From assembly GCA_947629795.1 (NCBI GenBank), contig CANRFC010000001.1, positions 1 to 64,000 on the forward strand: a stretch of DNA of 64,000 nt, in the 5' to 3' direction. Numbering within the stretch: the stretch's first letter is position 1; the number at the start of each line of letters is the position of its first letter. Source of the stretch: an uncultured Oscillospiraceae bacterium (lineage in GTDB: Bacteria > Bacillota > Clostridia > Oscillospirales > Oscillospiraceae). Below, in pieces: positions 60,301 through 64,000 of this stretch. The translations under genes were made by a program, and so were the position numbers. Below the pieces are notes generated by a model, which worked only from the letters and a program-made list of their open reading frames with translations, was not told the DNA's origin and searched no databases.

Positions 60301-61443
60301 GGTCGTGCCCGTTCCGCTGTCCCAGTGATCCAGCTTATAATTGGCAGCCGGTGTGGCGGTCCAGGTCACATCCGTCCCGCTCAGCACCCACAAGACAACG
60401 GAAGCGTTGCTGGTATCAGTCTCGACCGTGGTGTAACCCGTGGCCGCCACCGACACCTCGCCGTTATCCCCAGCCGCGCCCGTAGCCGACACCAGGGGGA
60501 CGGTAACGTCCGTTCCCTGGCTCAGGGTATCTGTCCACTTATGCCCGTCTACGTACACATCGTAGGTCTTTCCCGCCGCCAGAGCGGAGAACGTGACCGC
60601 GCCGGCCGCATTCGTCGTCCCGGTAAACGCCGCATCTGTGGAAGCAGCTGCGCCGGCCTCCCGCAACGCCACCCCCGCAGTCGTCCCGCTGGCAGGCGCC
60701 GCGCCGTCCCAAGTCACGGTGACAGTCTGCTCATAAACGCTGGATTTGAAATGGGCAATATAGGTTTTGGGTGTATCAGCGGTAGAGAAATCTATAAGCG
60801 TAAGCACATTATCGGTCGCCGTTTCTGTAGAATCATCCGGAGTTCCACTTTCTCCCACGGTCCACTCCACAAACTCGCAATTATCCTTCGCCGTCGCCGT
60901 TATCTCATAAGTGGAGCCTAATGTATCCTCGTCAACAATAAACGTTGCGTCTGTGACGCCCACGGTATCCTCAACCCCATCATCAGCGTAGGTCAGATAG
61001 CCCAGGTTGGCGTCATTTACCTTCACGTTCACGGTATAGAACTGCAAGATCTTCTCCGTATTAGCCGAGATCTTGATATCCTCCGAATAGCTGCCTTTAA
61101 GCAAGCTGTCGTTTGTGATCTTGATCGTATAATCCCCGGCAGACAGCTCCGCAAAGCTCACGGTGCCATCGGCGGCCACCGTCCCAGACTTCAGCGCGGT
61201 GGCCCCACCCTTTTGATACAGCTCCACAACCTGGCCGATCCACGGCTTGGCGTCGGTTTCCCGGTCCTTGTTTACCGTCAGGTTCAGAGTATATGTAATG
61301 GGCTTTACTTCCTCATAGACGGCAGTGACAGTAATGCCGCTCGAACCGTCCATTGAGGCGCCATCGCCCCAAACTGTGCTCGCTACAGCAAGTGAACCAG
61401 TTAGATCATCCGAAGCAAGTGCCCATTTCGAACGACTGTCCAT
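42388..61443 (-). CDS. giant SLH-anchored surface protein, main part (frameshifted from its signal peptide)
   Basis: This open frame of 6351 codons has no start site of its own (the ATG at 61443 lacks a ribosome binding site). It continues the 236-codon frame at 61401-62108 after a one-base loss; adding one A to the minus-strand AAA at 61426-61428 joins them (VVRKWALASDDLTG) into about 6573 residues. The first third holds carboxypeptidase-regulatory/Cna-B-like modules with a recurring Y-x-VYVNGY motif and InlB-type F-x-x-W repeats. The middle is built from super-repeats of about 600 residues, and three SLH repeats end the protein. The acidic, Thr-rich composition and lack of enzyme motifs suggest a very long wall-bound fibre or adhesin. 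Only the SLH copy following it is closely related in the window. Confidence 0.88.
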   Translation of the reverse strand: MDSRSKWALASDDLTGSLAVASTVWGDGASMDGSSGITVTAVYEEVKPITYTLNLTVNKDRETDAKPWIGQVVELYQKGGATALKSGTVAADGTVSFAELSAGDYTIKITNDSLLKGSYSEDIKISANTEKILQFYTVNVKVNDANLGYLTYADDGVEDTVGVTDATFIVDEDTLGSTYEITATAKDNCEFVEWTVGESGTPDDSTETATDNVLTLIDFSTADTPKTYIAHFKSSVYEQTVTVTWDGAAPASGTTAGVALREAGAAASTDAAFTGTTNAAGAVTFSALAAGKTYDVYVDGHKWTDTLSQGTDVTVPLVSATGAAGDNGEVSVAATGYTTVETDTSNASVVLWVLSGTDVTWTATPAANYKLDHWDSGTGTTNPLKETGITTAASHTATFAKKTANVTVNFWKNAKGTAHALTAGTAVTLKQGTDVKYTGTLAADGQSATFANVAFDAADYDIFVGDVDSTVNVTLNDTESTVDGSTVTADVIFYGVTLATDPVDQANGFVAFGATQPLTATETNDLTNYYLPGQTVTVAAKPKTNYTMGNPSWAASANTAGLTIDSTNNWKATYTVGTSQATLTAKFVLESYAQKVIVKINGTAQTDLTVTLTNKDNNKVEDKVTTGGSATFNGIKDTLAPYTFTVSGPTGAPKTFVGAEATLAADKIKGANEDLAEIVIELYSLTLKTDGSTGNSAAALGQTVNNTTGTTVYCKSGTSVTTSVTAATDYRFDSWDPATDVPEGFKTDTAANTFAMPANAVTLQANFQQQYTVYKLVDGGDTTTPTGNGDDHGVYTAEVKAPSATIGGAPATGGNAQVDKGSYVTLSDPTPDDGYRFEKWVVIGGELKKTAASDGTTADGTEETAYFFPADDNATIEAVFVKDEFTATVTTKYNNAADSTLVTEVKLVNSADSTKSYTLTSASSNGVYTNTEVYAGSTLDSVPVYDVYVNGYKTTQQIKYDTAEDMSEDVVMYELTVAAVSDTADDTLENGACTVQIKTTAGSYGAGPIRVPATADGTPTVGVKATLNTSTTKHYRLNKSGDANNLWTAAAGATDKNSGLTTANVNAVEETYSIAGIDADVAITAHLTQQYKVTATFTPTGAAWASEVSADTTKKASSAVAYVDAGKRISVNVAAASGKRLKGWALTTGTLEGAYDAATSGSAVNAISGLYKDGTKTILYVQPTSDVTMTANMEDDNFTATVKLTYKNAVSADLKGMHIQVMQVNGSTETLVAGTDQSGTKQIKDNNDGTYTVNNLSVGGGGVTYKIYVNGCPTPASSNFQSVADGSAVVATVPMLKVVTAVSENGTTVDSSTNKAQIQTNSNVGPYNTACVALYVPSGVAQTIKLTATEAEGYRLSNKDGETLWTDGSAGGSFTGWTAYATKADGTDDITLTADFTAVYTVKVRSGATDVGTVTKPTGEVKVDHGTGTEVEAGVTTDTVINRGKFTGWSIEDGGEGTFGSTAAIGNDKAATDNPVFFHPTADTTLTANFKNLQATEYAVGSETKTMTTAGVTITVEAGYAAGDAVVTIKNLGNVATGNLTISIKGDDTNDAFGDPTSTVSGAALVTGTTGATITVPYKAGKAVKTDGYTATLEVTDGDLTIEVPLKLVVNQSSKFYALVDTYINDTAHTATDNVGIETIALHGNNGTTVTEYATGTGVNGKGYKFEDLTTGVDYTVYVNGYATTTKITSDNYQDGNPDEPFNVDLLSIEWADKAFTGGEPTITANTIVRTANNDAAGAGTSTKRIAVPSGATVKLAAGITETSKYAFGKYTYPKSDNSTGEITTANSDLTVTEKVVLTAAYKPIYAVKIDAAKDDKGAAVSGVTGTVTAGSNSGTSLYLTGADATAGIMVTVPDGYVFKQWNVTAGENGSTGIVIAKAGDTNASVGSNPAVFDPTDATIKAGDTITLTPVFYKVATLAIDPNTYSKTDGTGDVVLTFTPNSGTNLNKITLDGNELTAEADKVVVTKDDSTGVVTYTLKPAWLKAKDVKNGYSFVADYQLGPTDAPNAKANAKTEAVTLDITADKKNLTKAEIGVKLATGDGSTRVGTVNVDHDDHKFVEKVSYTDSKIDPNELIWTWYYADSKPGNVTAGETGTEITAKADGTIEVPAAAKGKYVYAVVSVVENAQTANPNSVLSNVIPVDYDASVVVNVDDNAIADAAKGNYEIVLVHPTDETKNVTLTGANFGSDKHSTSSSALVGGVDYSVTINRVAGTTSPKVETGEEVTPTVPEAEVNFYTVTTSNFSQEHAKDSDTNEVGESFASGTYAVDTLQTGNDNEAAIDVASGTAVLTGTKVTAKAKSWDQDYKLTWRMANNVTVEPTWAESHDRGDPQDKTAATGTGYTTEVTAKTYIGGVLKQNTYEITGDVYAKTNGASVTEVTLTNDGHVFKVTPTDGAYTFNVPKSGLTGGTITNAGYTLGATEADGSTILGYRTGANATSSTDPDASVTPYTVSGAATGVLRVYVDKTVYKLKAEGEGVTAESTGALVAEDLAKSVELDYNTNTYTITLTNTGNTKLTVSLADPNVATMDDSTGKITVTVPNGVTYGTGFELAAGASKEFKVAFADGLNVKKTDGTVTSYDVPLAFTSKQVDGTTDGPAVTYTVKYTVLQAKITAVTMKESSGTFSADTITYTDSEDRATDDATKPYTYTLKKENSAGKTDSDVTYEWFITETADEPAADATGAVSTEATYTSVDGDAGKYLWLRVKGANNATGTATTTVTALPYDSTVTLYEDSTSGNKLGGTDYTVEIYTKSGDTYTKDATVGVTFDTNHYNVTNLIPGTTYYVFTNIAEGDGTMKNTGKTIAAVGQSAGVIYHTVTLDDHAAVKNAYEDMDETGIIENTDANYKLQATVPTASDFVVASGKHVLTGTEVKFAETKDWGTQDYKLSWFVDATADTADQAFTNNGITKTYSTAIGTIKAELKQQTYIVTAYVKGTGTATEITMSDGHNTYTTAASGAANSHKFNAIGGAVSGLAGGGTAEFEVPKGTYTIGFTLADGSSIKGTTGLKVPYDASATEGDTALANALDTTANHSFGIYLQGSLFKLKVDDGITDHTKTSEISAVVTESHTGDYSSTNNVSPTPTEVSNTYIAVVTKSYGWTGDVEVPVNLVNEGTDILYKVSIAADSSNDGDIFVPTMGDFASATPDIAKDGKNESFKITIKDKKDSKPIPAGVHVAKYTMNFATKADGTASNGTTLTYILVLNVQAQGLSSAEFYDTTPEPDVKIADDTENVEVGDTLKVETVKSGDVEIDHTDLKFTWYAVDHDETVTDKDSLETLKTDNKATVISGVTTDTYPGVADTYEGKDIYVLVEPKDATSPVTGSVITHRAVVKYTATITVQKDSAAITGNTDPAYTITLVDDADTTIEVLATWNDGSKTFKAEDLITGHTYSIKASAIAGDAANLVDTNLDVTYTDKAKTVDYYTVKLVKPTSTVEYKTGTGETFDTTNPIPGLSATHGAASYTSETPVLKGQQVKVVAATWSQDYALTWQNKVADTATPGTLPADYTDATGAGANQDSTTASTTGETLTINSKTEVTAKLTQNTYTVTGTITGGVGTDLSLITLVKGNVTFTTGADKTDGGEKTYNAATLDDTNSVKFKVPKGTYTITATPDSTKGKSVIGMEAAGETATTTNTIVLTNVPKDGDQDRLTFTVKLETAKDGLTVNASHSDITGTIAQAGEGDYTETIYYHYGSAITTPIKLTNQGNSPLTVSLEISESTDGGSNWTKKWSSADATGTPVFSHTEVTLEDSIVDDTNTTIPLAKNDSTTSTADEATLGTLTVGTGLVNSDDVWYKFAFTSKDATTGATGPAVTYTYKLVVDPLTLKSATTEVAGKSGTDVTAGVGDTAQLEGQAADLSKIILTGTADTNAKDAEILDTTTPDIKYQWIRATAGTTPTVALDTSAAAYTLTVTDGTVISGETGKTYTVTADDMGSDLYLAIYQTGATANAAGAIVAGPVKTQFIPLVQVKADGTPVTGDDDPGYKLYMDLTGDDGTTDAEAVALVWDKTANGYRPQKTDGSNSTWLSIDPAKAYTVWAASTNTAGDTTKVEAATFAAKGTEETKTVDYYTVHLKDAIQVNNQGSVAVASAITGTYAADTVTAEVGDVAVKDQGQVLKGQDITFTANKEAATQTDNKTWNSDDTKPHYTMSWTVATAEGADGTYANAGTAKVTDVTATVGTAAAPVTATLTQKLYTVVFDIVADPQENTSSVASAKLDYQDGGSNNTYSVNGTLGSDGHHGDKITFKVPAGSYEITAIPGASTVIKNYKVDGTTKTTDAVFTVTNDITTAAAGHEYQVVITAESYSVKWSVEKAGNTVVDQNTNDTIDLTYKYNSNNDFTIRLTNTGTADLNGLKLPFAEDTLDGNATTSTTLSTDWPDSGKAWNATLHKADNTTETINLNDANIKNNGFNFPVGAYLTIPVDVPTGIGKGTHAAAFTPTHNKLTTATGPVFHAKYTVSPTVITKADVVTITAPKKGETPQTTLPGLQNLQVNSPATNTSDTGAAKVTSISWKGPSGNPAPSTFAAGTAYKVEVILTAKDANYIFSSEEVANYTILAKNSTASEVTATVSTNDAGISTLTLTYLFPVTAAGGVTVEAETIPHQSGATFESGKITKLTAQSATDVDFYYVVTTSNTAPEAGKIVTDPSSISNVVAGAYGKVDGPAAGGKVELTGLNQRINGLSTGTTYYVYAVTVPDRETTADNVSEVAQDSFTTDYKVDVKVADDQTSYGSLTVTPVNPNGQNNDQVKDTTSTTVYVQAPKGANPGGTVTLVADPNTNYVFDNWAEASSTGAWDPDASTAFTSFTPTANAVITATFGAQPALQLNDGDPWNMRSEQVSSDYPDGFVLLAAADGRVTNVGTGSLKGNVTLVVTKTEATADNFTDPSMASTYFTAETTKYSGTSYVLGAGEYANLTVKAGKYDGHNLTATGVVNSTNLATIDPSNVTVNADGTTTYLAKLWAYDAENKTIYDVADLRLTIASNDGYIPNPSNRVKWDLNNYDPKYLLFGETDATHHSQSVNPSNAAPYWEVKITTNGWRYLGQNDGDSEDKNDHAESAVKLVSWTRDGTPHTVNEALVNSDSVTYYSFAQTTDDWSEALLKFTAQDGKPTWLQMMDKIAGYEPQDGDVFAVEFALHNDSGSTVTKTLTMELFDSTPLIEDDDVKLTTVDDENTGLLETINLTVTPTANGVGAGLRNVNGVTQPVYNKNEVVVNWYYMDGKTKNPSTDTLIQGLGYSGSVTGRNVNKDSLTITDADAGKTIYAVVTGDVTAYPEGGTAKNPSTNDIGYNYKGTGITGTVTVDMVVAVEALKDYKDDTDTGTAGGGSVTINPTTGKPSSGKVTVTAVPDSGYTFLRWQVEGKATDKGGFGSKTGDETADTASVDFYPSTNVKLQAIFAQLPELNIYAKGATPKTGTDYTYDYGAGATSNTTEPELGYTVNEGSGVVKIIITPDDPNTMVIPGEKTTGWVVAETETITTSGTKALAAADVKAHLGAGSYTVTYKDTVKGEDYDTTVTLTIKNTQKTLPPVDIVDPDNSDASYTTSVTADDDLKAKFTTDDASVTATYQWYYGPNVTSPDLNNPASSALVAIGGKTEKTWKLDAATVDTILNAHSDGCIYVIATGTGDYTGKRFDKVPVAKPTYKVTVQVQDTDNDNDWTDETKGLVKVNSLPAAGTTKSPDNAVLRQQGLAIEAIPNSGYVFDYWEVNDDSGTTKVYYGAFGSFKASPTETDANSKNAGTTFYPTHDAVVTAFFVEAPEYSVSVSDKVDPNDSHNFGVLYTGVTYTDVPKTEVDVTNDQDAQKVTHTTSDTNGAFTVTVKSDTKLNTNTEMGKQTTETGTFTITPKLSSNKLTKGIGEYTATITVKGVQDGEATYTAKYTVTNVGVKDVTAPKKDQTPDFDANTEDNTRFDIVQKNGHDVEWTKPDGSTMTSTDTFVPTTGDQKYKASVTIKPKPGSNIDWTAITQDNVIEKLFPTWDGTGATAAGPVTVTVDETNDTITISKEYPVTDNTPNPGPGGGGGVVVPEGCYPVYYWIGLSGQTSDPTIETVEEGKTPVSVPTVTPLEGYRFLGWTDTDPAKLKQGEEPELVDPTKVKITEETTFYAVYSTGDHTLIEHTHYVIGFPDGTFGPDYDITRGSVATIIARACLDGFVEGSDYGNPGGYSDVTKHWAYSAISFCSMHGVFEGYDDGTFRPDKAISRQEFALVIARLAGLQSNKGTPFIDGSDVAPWAADGVYTVYANGWINGYEDGSFRPLRNISRAEAVKIFNGYLNRGVDAEGLSGLKEYVHTGVASNTGDGYDEYMTWPDVPKAHWAYYEIIEAANDHTFYFRDETTKKPPETWDSAKIDERWRYHDDANDGPQG
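47560..54745. repeat. super-repeats of about 1.7-1.9 kb inside the giant gene
   Basis: The block (V/D)xxYTV followed by LKG/LTGxxV, a W-xQDY-LTW segment, VTAxLxQNTYxVTG, FxVPKGTYTI, LTNxGxxxLxVSL and an Ig-like YxWxxx module recurs with its start near 54740, 53010, 51190, 49260 and, degenerately, 47580 on the minus strand. Copies are diverged rather than identical. Confidence 0.65.
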
Positions 61444-62108
61444 CTATACTGCATAAAACCACTCGATACACCGTCGGGGTCAAGAGTGCTTGATGCAGTA
61501 CAGGCAGTCGTCTTTTTATTGGTCTCAAAATAGTTCGTGTCAAATATACCTTTTGGTGTTTCCGTTATAAATGACAATGTATATACAGTGCCATCCTTAC
61601 TGATGGGCACATTTGTAAGTTCAACAGAACCGTTAACCGAGCCATCTTCACCAATACTGAGTTTCCATGATTTCACGCTTGCCAACAGCAGCTCGATTTC
61701 CCCATCGTCCTCCCCAGTTCCGAGCAGATCAATATCAGCCCCTCCCTCGGGGGAGGTGCTGGTAGTAGGGACGGGTGTGGGCTCTATCGTGGGCTCCCCA
61801 TCGGGCGCGGGCTCAGTGTCAGCCGGCGTAGGTGTGGGTTCCGCGTCAGGCGGCGTAGGCGTCGGCTCTGTGTCCGGCGTCTCCTCCGCAGGCTCCACGC
61901 TGGACGTGGTCTCAGCGTCTGCCGGTGCAGACGTCGGTTCCCCACTGGGCTCCGAACTCGTCTCGGCAGTAGGCTCCACGCTGGCGCTCACCTCCACCGG
62001 CGGTTCCTGCGTCTCCTCTTCCCCCAGGGCAAACGCCGAGGTCGGAAGCATGGAGATCAGCATGGCCGCGCAGAGCATAGACGCCGTCATTCTCTTCAAG
62101 CTTTTCAT
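61401..62108 (-). CDS. giant surface protein, N-terminal part with signal peptide
   Basis: A 235-residue frame starting at an ATG with AGGAGG 8-9 bases upstream (the earlier ATG at 62171 has none). It carries a signal peptide (MKSLKRMTASMLCAAMLISM, cut near AFA-L), then a Pro/Thr/Glu-rich spacer with repeated PTPTPPDAEPTPTPAD units. A folded segment (SWKLSIGEDGSVNGSVELTN) precedes the run out of frame into NGHLLRMI and a TAA. The overlap with the 6351-codon frame and the clean join after a single added A show that the two are one gene. Whether the break is genuine or an assembly error cannot be told here; if real, the cell secretes only this short piece. Confidence 0.85.
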   Translation of the reverse strand: MKSLKRMTASMLCAAMLISMLPTSAFALGEEETQEPPVEVSASVEPTAETSSEPSGEPTSAPADAETTSSVEPAEETPDTEPTPTPPDAEPTPTPADTEPAPDGEPTIEPTPVPTTSTSPEGGADIDLLGTGEDDGEIELLLASVKSWKLSIGEDGSVNGSVELTNVPISKDGTVYTLSFITETPKGIFDTNYFETNKKTTACTASSTLDPDGVSSGFMQYRWTVVRNGHLLRMI

Positions 62109-62207
62109 GGTAAAATTCCTCCTGCCGAGTATTGATACCAGCTTCATAAGTAGCCGTTTAAGCTCGTACATATTTTCTGGTGCCGATAGAACGCACCAGT
62201 TTATGGT

Positions 62208-62236
62208 ATTATAGCACCAAAATTATGTAAATGGAA
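62208..62236 (-). promoter_or_regulatory. possible promoter of the giant surface-protein gene
   Basis: TTCCAT (62236-62231), a 17-base spacer and TATAAT (62213-62208) lie about 100 bases before the ATG at 62108. The -35 is poor, the -10 perfect. Confidence 0.5.
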
Positions 62237-62324
62237 GTGCAAATCCCGGATTTTTCCCCTCTTTTTTCCGTTGGCTTCCTGGTAAATTCATGAAATTTGT
62301 AAAATTTTACCAGTTGCTGAGTAA

Positions 62325-62359
62325 AACAAAACCTGACAGCCACGTCAGGTTTTGTTTTT
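62325..62359 (-). terminator. terminator between the partial gene and the giant gene
   Basis: AACAAAACCTGAC and GTCAGGTTTTGTT form a perfect 13-bp stem with a 6-base loop. Both strands end in T-rich sequence. It lies 14-50 bases after the stop of the upstream minus-strand gene. Confidence 0.85.
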
Positions 62360-62372
62360 GGGCCTTTGAATT

Positions 62373-64000
62373 TCAACATCGCTGCACGGAACTGGCCTGG
62401 CCGGCACGGCTCGCCAACACCTCCGGCGGCAGGACCCAAGCCACCGCCAACACCTCTGCCGTCTCATCCTTTGGCAGCTCTGTGGCGGAACCGCCGGTCT
62501 CCTCCGCAGGTGCCTTGGTCTCCTCCGCATCGGTCGTCTGTGTCCCTTCTGCCGCGCCGGCATTCCCATCCGTGGGAGTCTTTTCCTCATTCTCTGTTGC
62601 CGTTGTCCCATCAGGTTTCTGCGTCTGCGCAGCTGACGGGGTTTCCGGCTCCGTAGGCTCCGTTGTCTCTGTTGGCTTTTGCGTCTCTTCCGGAATAGGA
62701 GTCTCCGTGGTCGGTTCAGAGGGCTCCGGTTCGATGGTCTCCTCTGTCGGCTTCTGCGATGTCTCCGGCTCAGGGCTGTCCGTGGACTCCGGCGTGGGAC
62801 TCTCAGTCTCCGGCTCTGTGGTCTCAACCGGCGTATCCACCTTCTCACCGGTCCCCGGTTGGAATATCTCTTCCAAATCTGTAACCTCAGCCTCCTGTTG
62901 GACCTCCGCTAACTGGAGGCCTTCTGGCAACAGCATTTCGATAATAACCAGTTCTGGATCTTCTGTTATGCTGATCCACTGCAAATTCCAACCACTTTTT
63001 TCTGTTGTCGCCTTTGCGGCAGCTTGATGACTGAACCCTTCTACCTCAATGTGATTTTTCACCACGGTTTTGTAGCTGATCCGCAAAATGCTGTCACAGC
63101 CCAGGAATCGAATACCACACTTGCTTTCAATTATATTTTCAATGTCTATAATTGTATCGCCAGTATCTGTGACCACCTGGGTACAGTTGTCTGACTTCGT
63201 CTTGGTCCTCTCATCCTCCGAAAGCACTTCCTGAACTGTCGCAATAATGTCTTCAACATTTCCAGCTATGCTGATAGTATTCGACTCGGAAATTGAACTT
63301 GGCTTCCAGGAGTAATCGCCGTCATTCAGTGCACTGTCCGCCTTAACACCCGCTCCCATAAGATACGCTTGCACCTGTTTCCACGTCATTTGCGCATAGC
63401 CGCCATCCGTAACGAGTGCGGACAGGAAGTCCTCCCAGCCATCCTTTCCGCTCTTTCCATAGCACAAGGTCGCCAATGTATCCAACTTCTTCGATATCTC
63501 TGTTACGTCTGCCGCATCGCTGCCGGAATAGAATCCTTGGTCTACTCCGCTTACAGGCTTTTTCTTGAGCTTTAGCTGATCCAAATACTTCGCGATCTGC
63601 TCCTGCAGCTTTGCATCGTCTCCTCGGACCGATTCTCCAGTCCACTTCCTATTGATCGTACTCGCCTCTACCAGCAGTTCCTTTATCACCTCGTCTGGGT
63701 CAAATCTAACTTCGCCCGGACGAAGTCCGTCACCTTGCTCTGTCCACCAATAGGTCTCTCCAACAGGCGACGCATTGTATACGCCCCCATTGAAAAGGCC
63801 ATCTTGGGTTTGTAGCCAGCTCAGTTCCGTCGGATCAACGATCCCTGCCGCATATGCATTTTGCACCAAGGCTTCCATCAAATTCTTGAACTCGTCCAAA
63901 TTGTCACTGGCAAAATGTTCAAGTTTGCTAAACCCGTCCCCAGCCTTTCGCTGATCCTCAGGTAGGTCTGCTTTTGCAAGGAACAATTTGTTAACTGCAT
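62373..64000 (-). CDS. acidic Pro/Thr/Glu-rich protein, C-terminal part only
   Basis: The frame is open to the window edge (AVNKLFLAKADLPED...), so the start lies outside. At least 542 residues are present. The first about 350 form a mixed, probably globular region (NLDEFKNLMEALVQNAYAAG, YWWTEQGDGLRPGEVRFD, KDGWEDFLSALVTDGGYAQM, IIDIENIIESKCGIRFLG) that I do not recognise. The last about 190 are a low-complexity tail of TEPETESPTPEST-type repeats ending LPPEVLASRAGQASSVQRC. There is no LPXTG sorting signal, membrane anchor or SLH repeat in this part. The composition and location before the giant gene suggest an extracellular protein, possibly functionally linked to it. Confidence 0.75.
   Translation of the reverse strand, partial: AVNKLFLAKADLPEDQRKAGDGFSKLEHFASDNLDEFKNLMEALVQNAYAAGIVDPTELSWLQTQDGLFNGGVYNASPVGETYWWTEQGDGLRPGEVRFDPDEVIKELLVEASTINRKWTGESVRGDDAKLQEQIAKYLDQLKLKKKPVSGVDQGFYSGSDAADVTEISKKLDTLATLCYGKSGKDGWEDFLSALVTDGGYAQMTWKQVQAYLMGAGVKADSALNDGDYSWKPSSISESNTISIAGNVEDIIATVQEVLSEDERTKTKSDNCTQVVTDTGDTIIDIENIIESKCGIRFLGCDSILRISYKTVVKNHIEVEGFSHQAAAKATTEKSGWNLQWISITEDPELVIIEMLLPEGLQLAEVQQEAEVTDLEEIFQPGTGEKVDTPVETTEPETESPTPESTDSPEPETSQKPTEETIEPEPSEPTTETPIPEETQKPTETTEPTEPETPSAAQTQKPDGTTATENEEKTPTDGNAGAAEGTQTTDAEETKAPAEETGGSATELPKDETAEVLAVAWVLPPEVLASRAGQASSVQRC

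Noticed and set aside
54289-60921. A 2210-codon plus-strand open frame
   Set aside because: Same cause: antisense to the N-terminal half of the giant gene, with a His/Gly/Arg-rich, non-protein-like composition.
61401-61443. Programmed -1 ribosomal frameshifting joining the two halves of the giant gene
   Set aside because: No slippery heptamer in the overlap and no obvious downstream stimulatory structure; a lost A in a short A-run explains it more simply.

Overview
The window looks like chromosome of a GC-rich, spore-forming, gut-type member of the Bacillota (Oscillospiraceae/Flavonifractor-like). This is inferred from an alpha/beta-type SASP gene, several S-layer-homology (SLH) surface proteins, ECF-type thiamine uptake genes, strong AGGAGG ribosome binding sites and high coding GC. 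No rRNA, tRNA or CRISPR array was seen.

Layout. (1) 1-1870: wreckage of a conjugative/mobilizable element: a possible topoisomerase III trace, a tyrosine recombinase tail, a small TnpW-like ORF and a frameshifted serine recombinase. (2) 2.1-10.7 kb: a SASP gene; a secreted subtilase with an SLH anchor (minus strand) divergent from an orphan VanS-like histidine kinase; a KilA-N gene with an internal amber codon; and a LytTR response regulator / GHKL kinase pair. (3) 11.0-24.6 kb: an operon of two giant secreted proteins (2440 and 2069 aa), the second carrying three SLH repeats, transcribed divergently from the LytTR pair across a region with LytTR-like direct repeats. (4) 24.6-30.8 kb: mobile-element remnants: two copies of a small translationally coupled ORF cassette, a DUF4143 ATPase preceded by an exact 33-bp-period repeat array, an IS605 TnpB fragment fused to an integrase fragment, a RhuM-family gene and a frameshifted large serine recombinase. 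(5) 30.8-36.1 kb: a seven-gene thiamine salvage operon (thiW-thiM-thiE-thiD-thiT-tenA-thiN) behind a promoter, a TPP riboswitch and a terminator. (6) 36.1-41.2 kb: a conserved hypothetical gene, a YgjP-like metallopeptidase, a FAD/Rieske oxidoreductase and a DUF1016 nuclease, plus a transposon graveyard (two IS66-type end fragments, an IS605-type hairpin, a group II intron domain V). (7) 41.2-64 kb: a 366-aa SLH protein and a 19.7-kb surface-protein gene (about 6570 aa if one missing base is restored), then the C-terminal part of another acidic, Pro/Thr-rich protein.

How it fits together. Thiamine salvage is self-contained: thiamine and thiazole uptake components, HMP recovery (TenA), both kinases, the coupling enzyme and thiamine pyrophosphokinase, all under one TPP riboswitch. 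The other large theme is the cell surface: four SLH-anchored proteins plus a non-SLH giant, with two sensor systems next to them. The most noteworthy less-explained structures are the 33-bp-period array upstream of the DUF4143 ATPase, the LytTR-box pair between the regulator and the surface operon, the duplicated micro-ORF plus ~75-aa ORF cassette, and the roughly 600-residue super-repeats of the giant protein.
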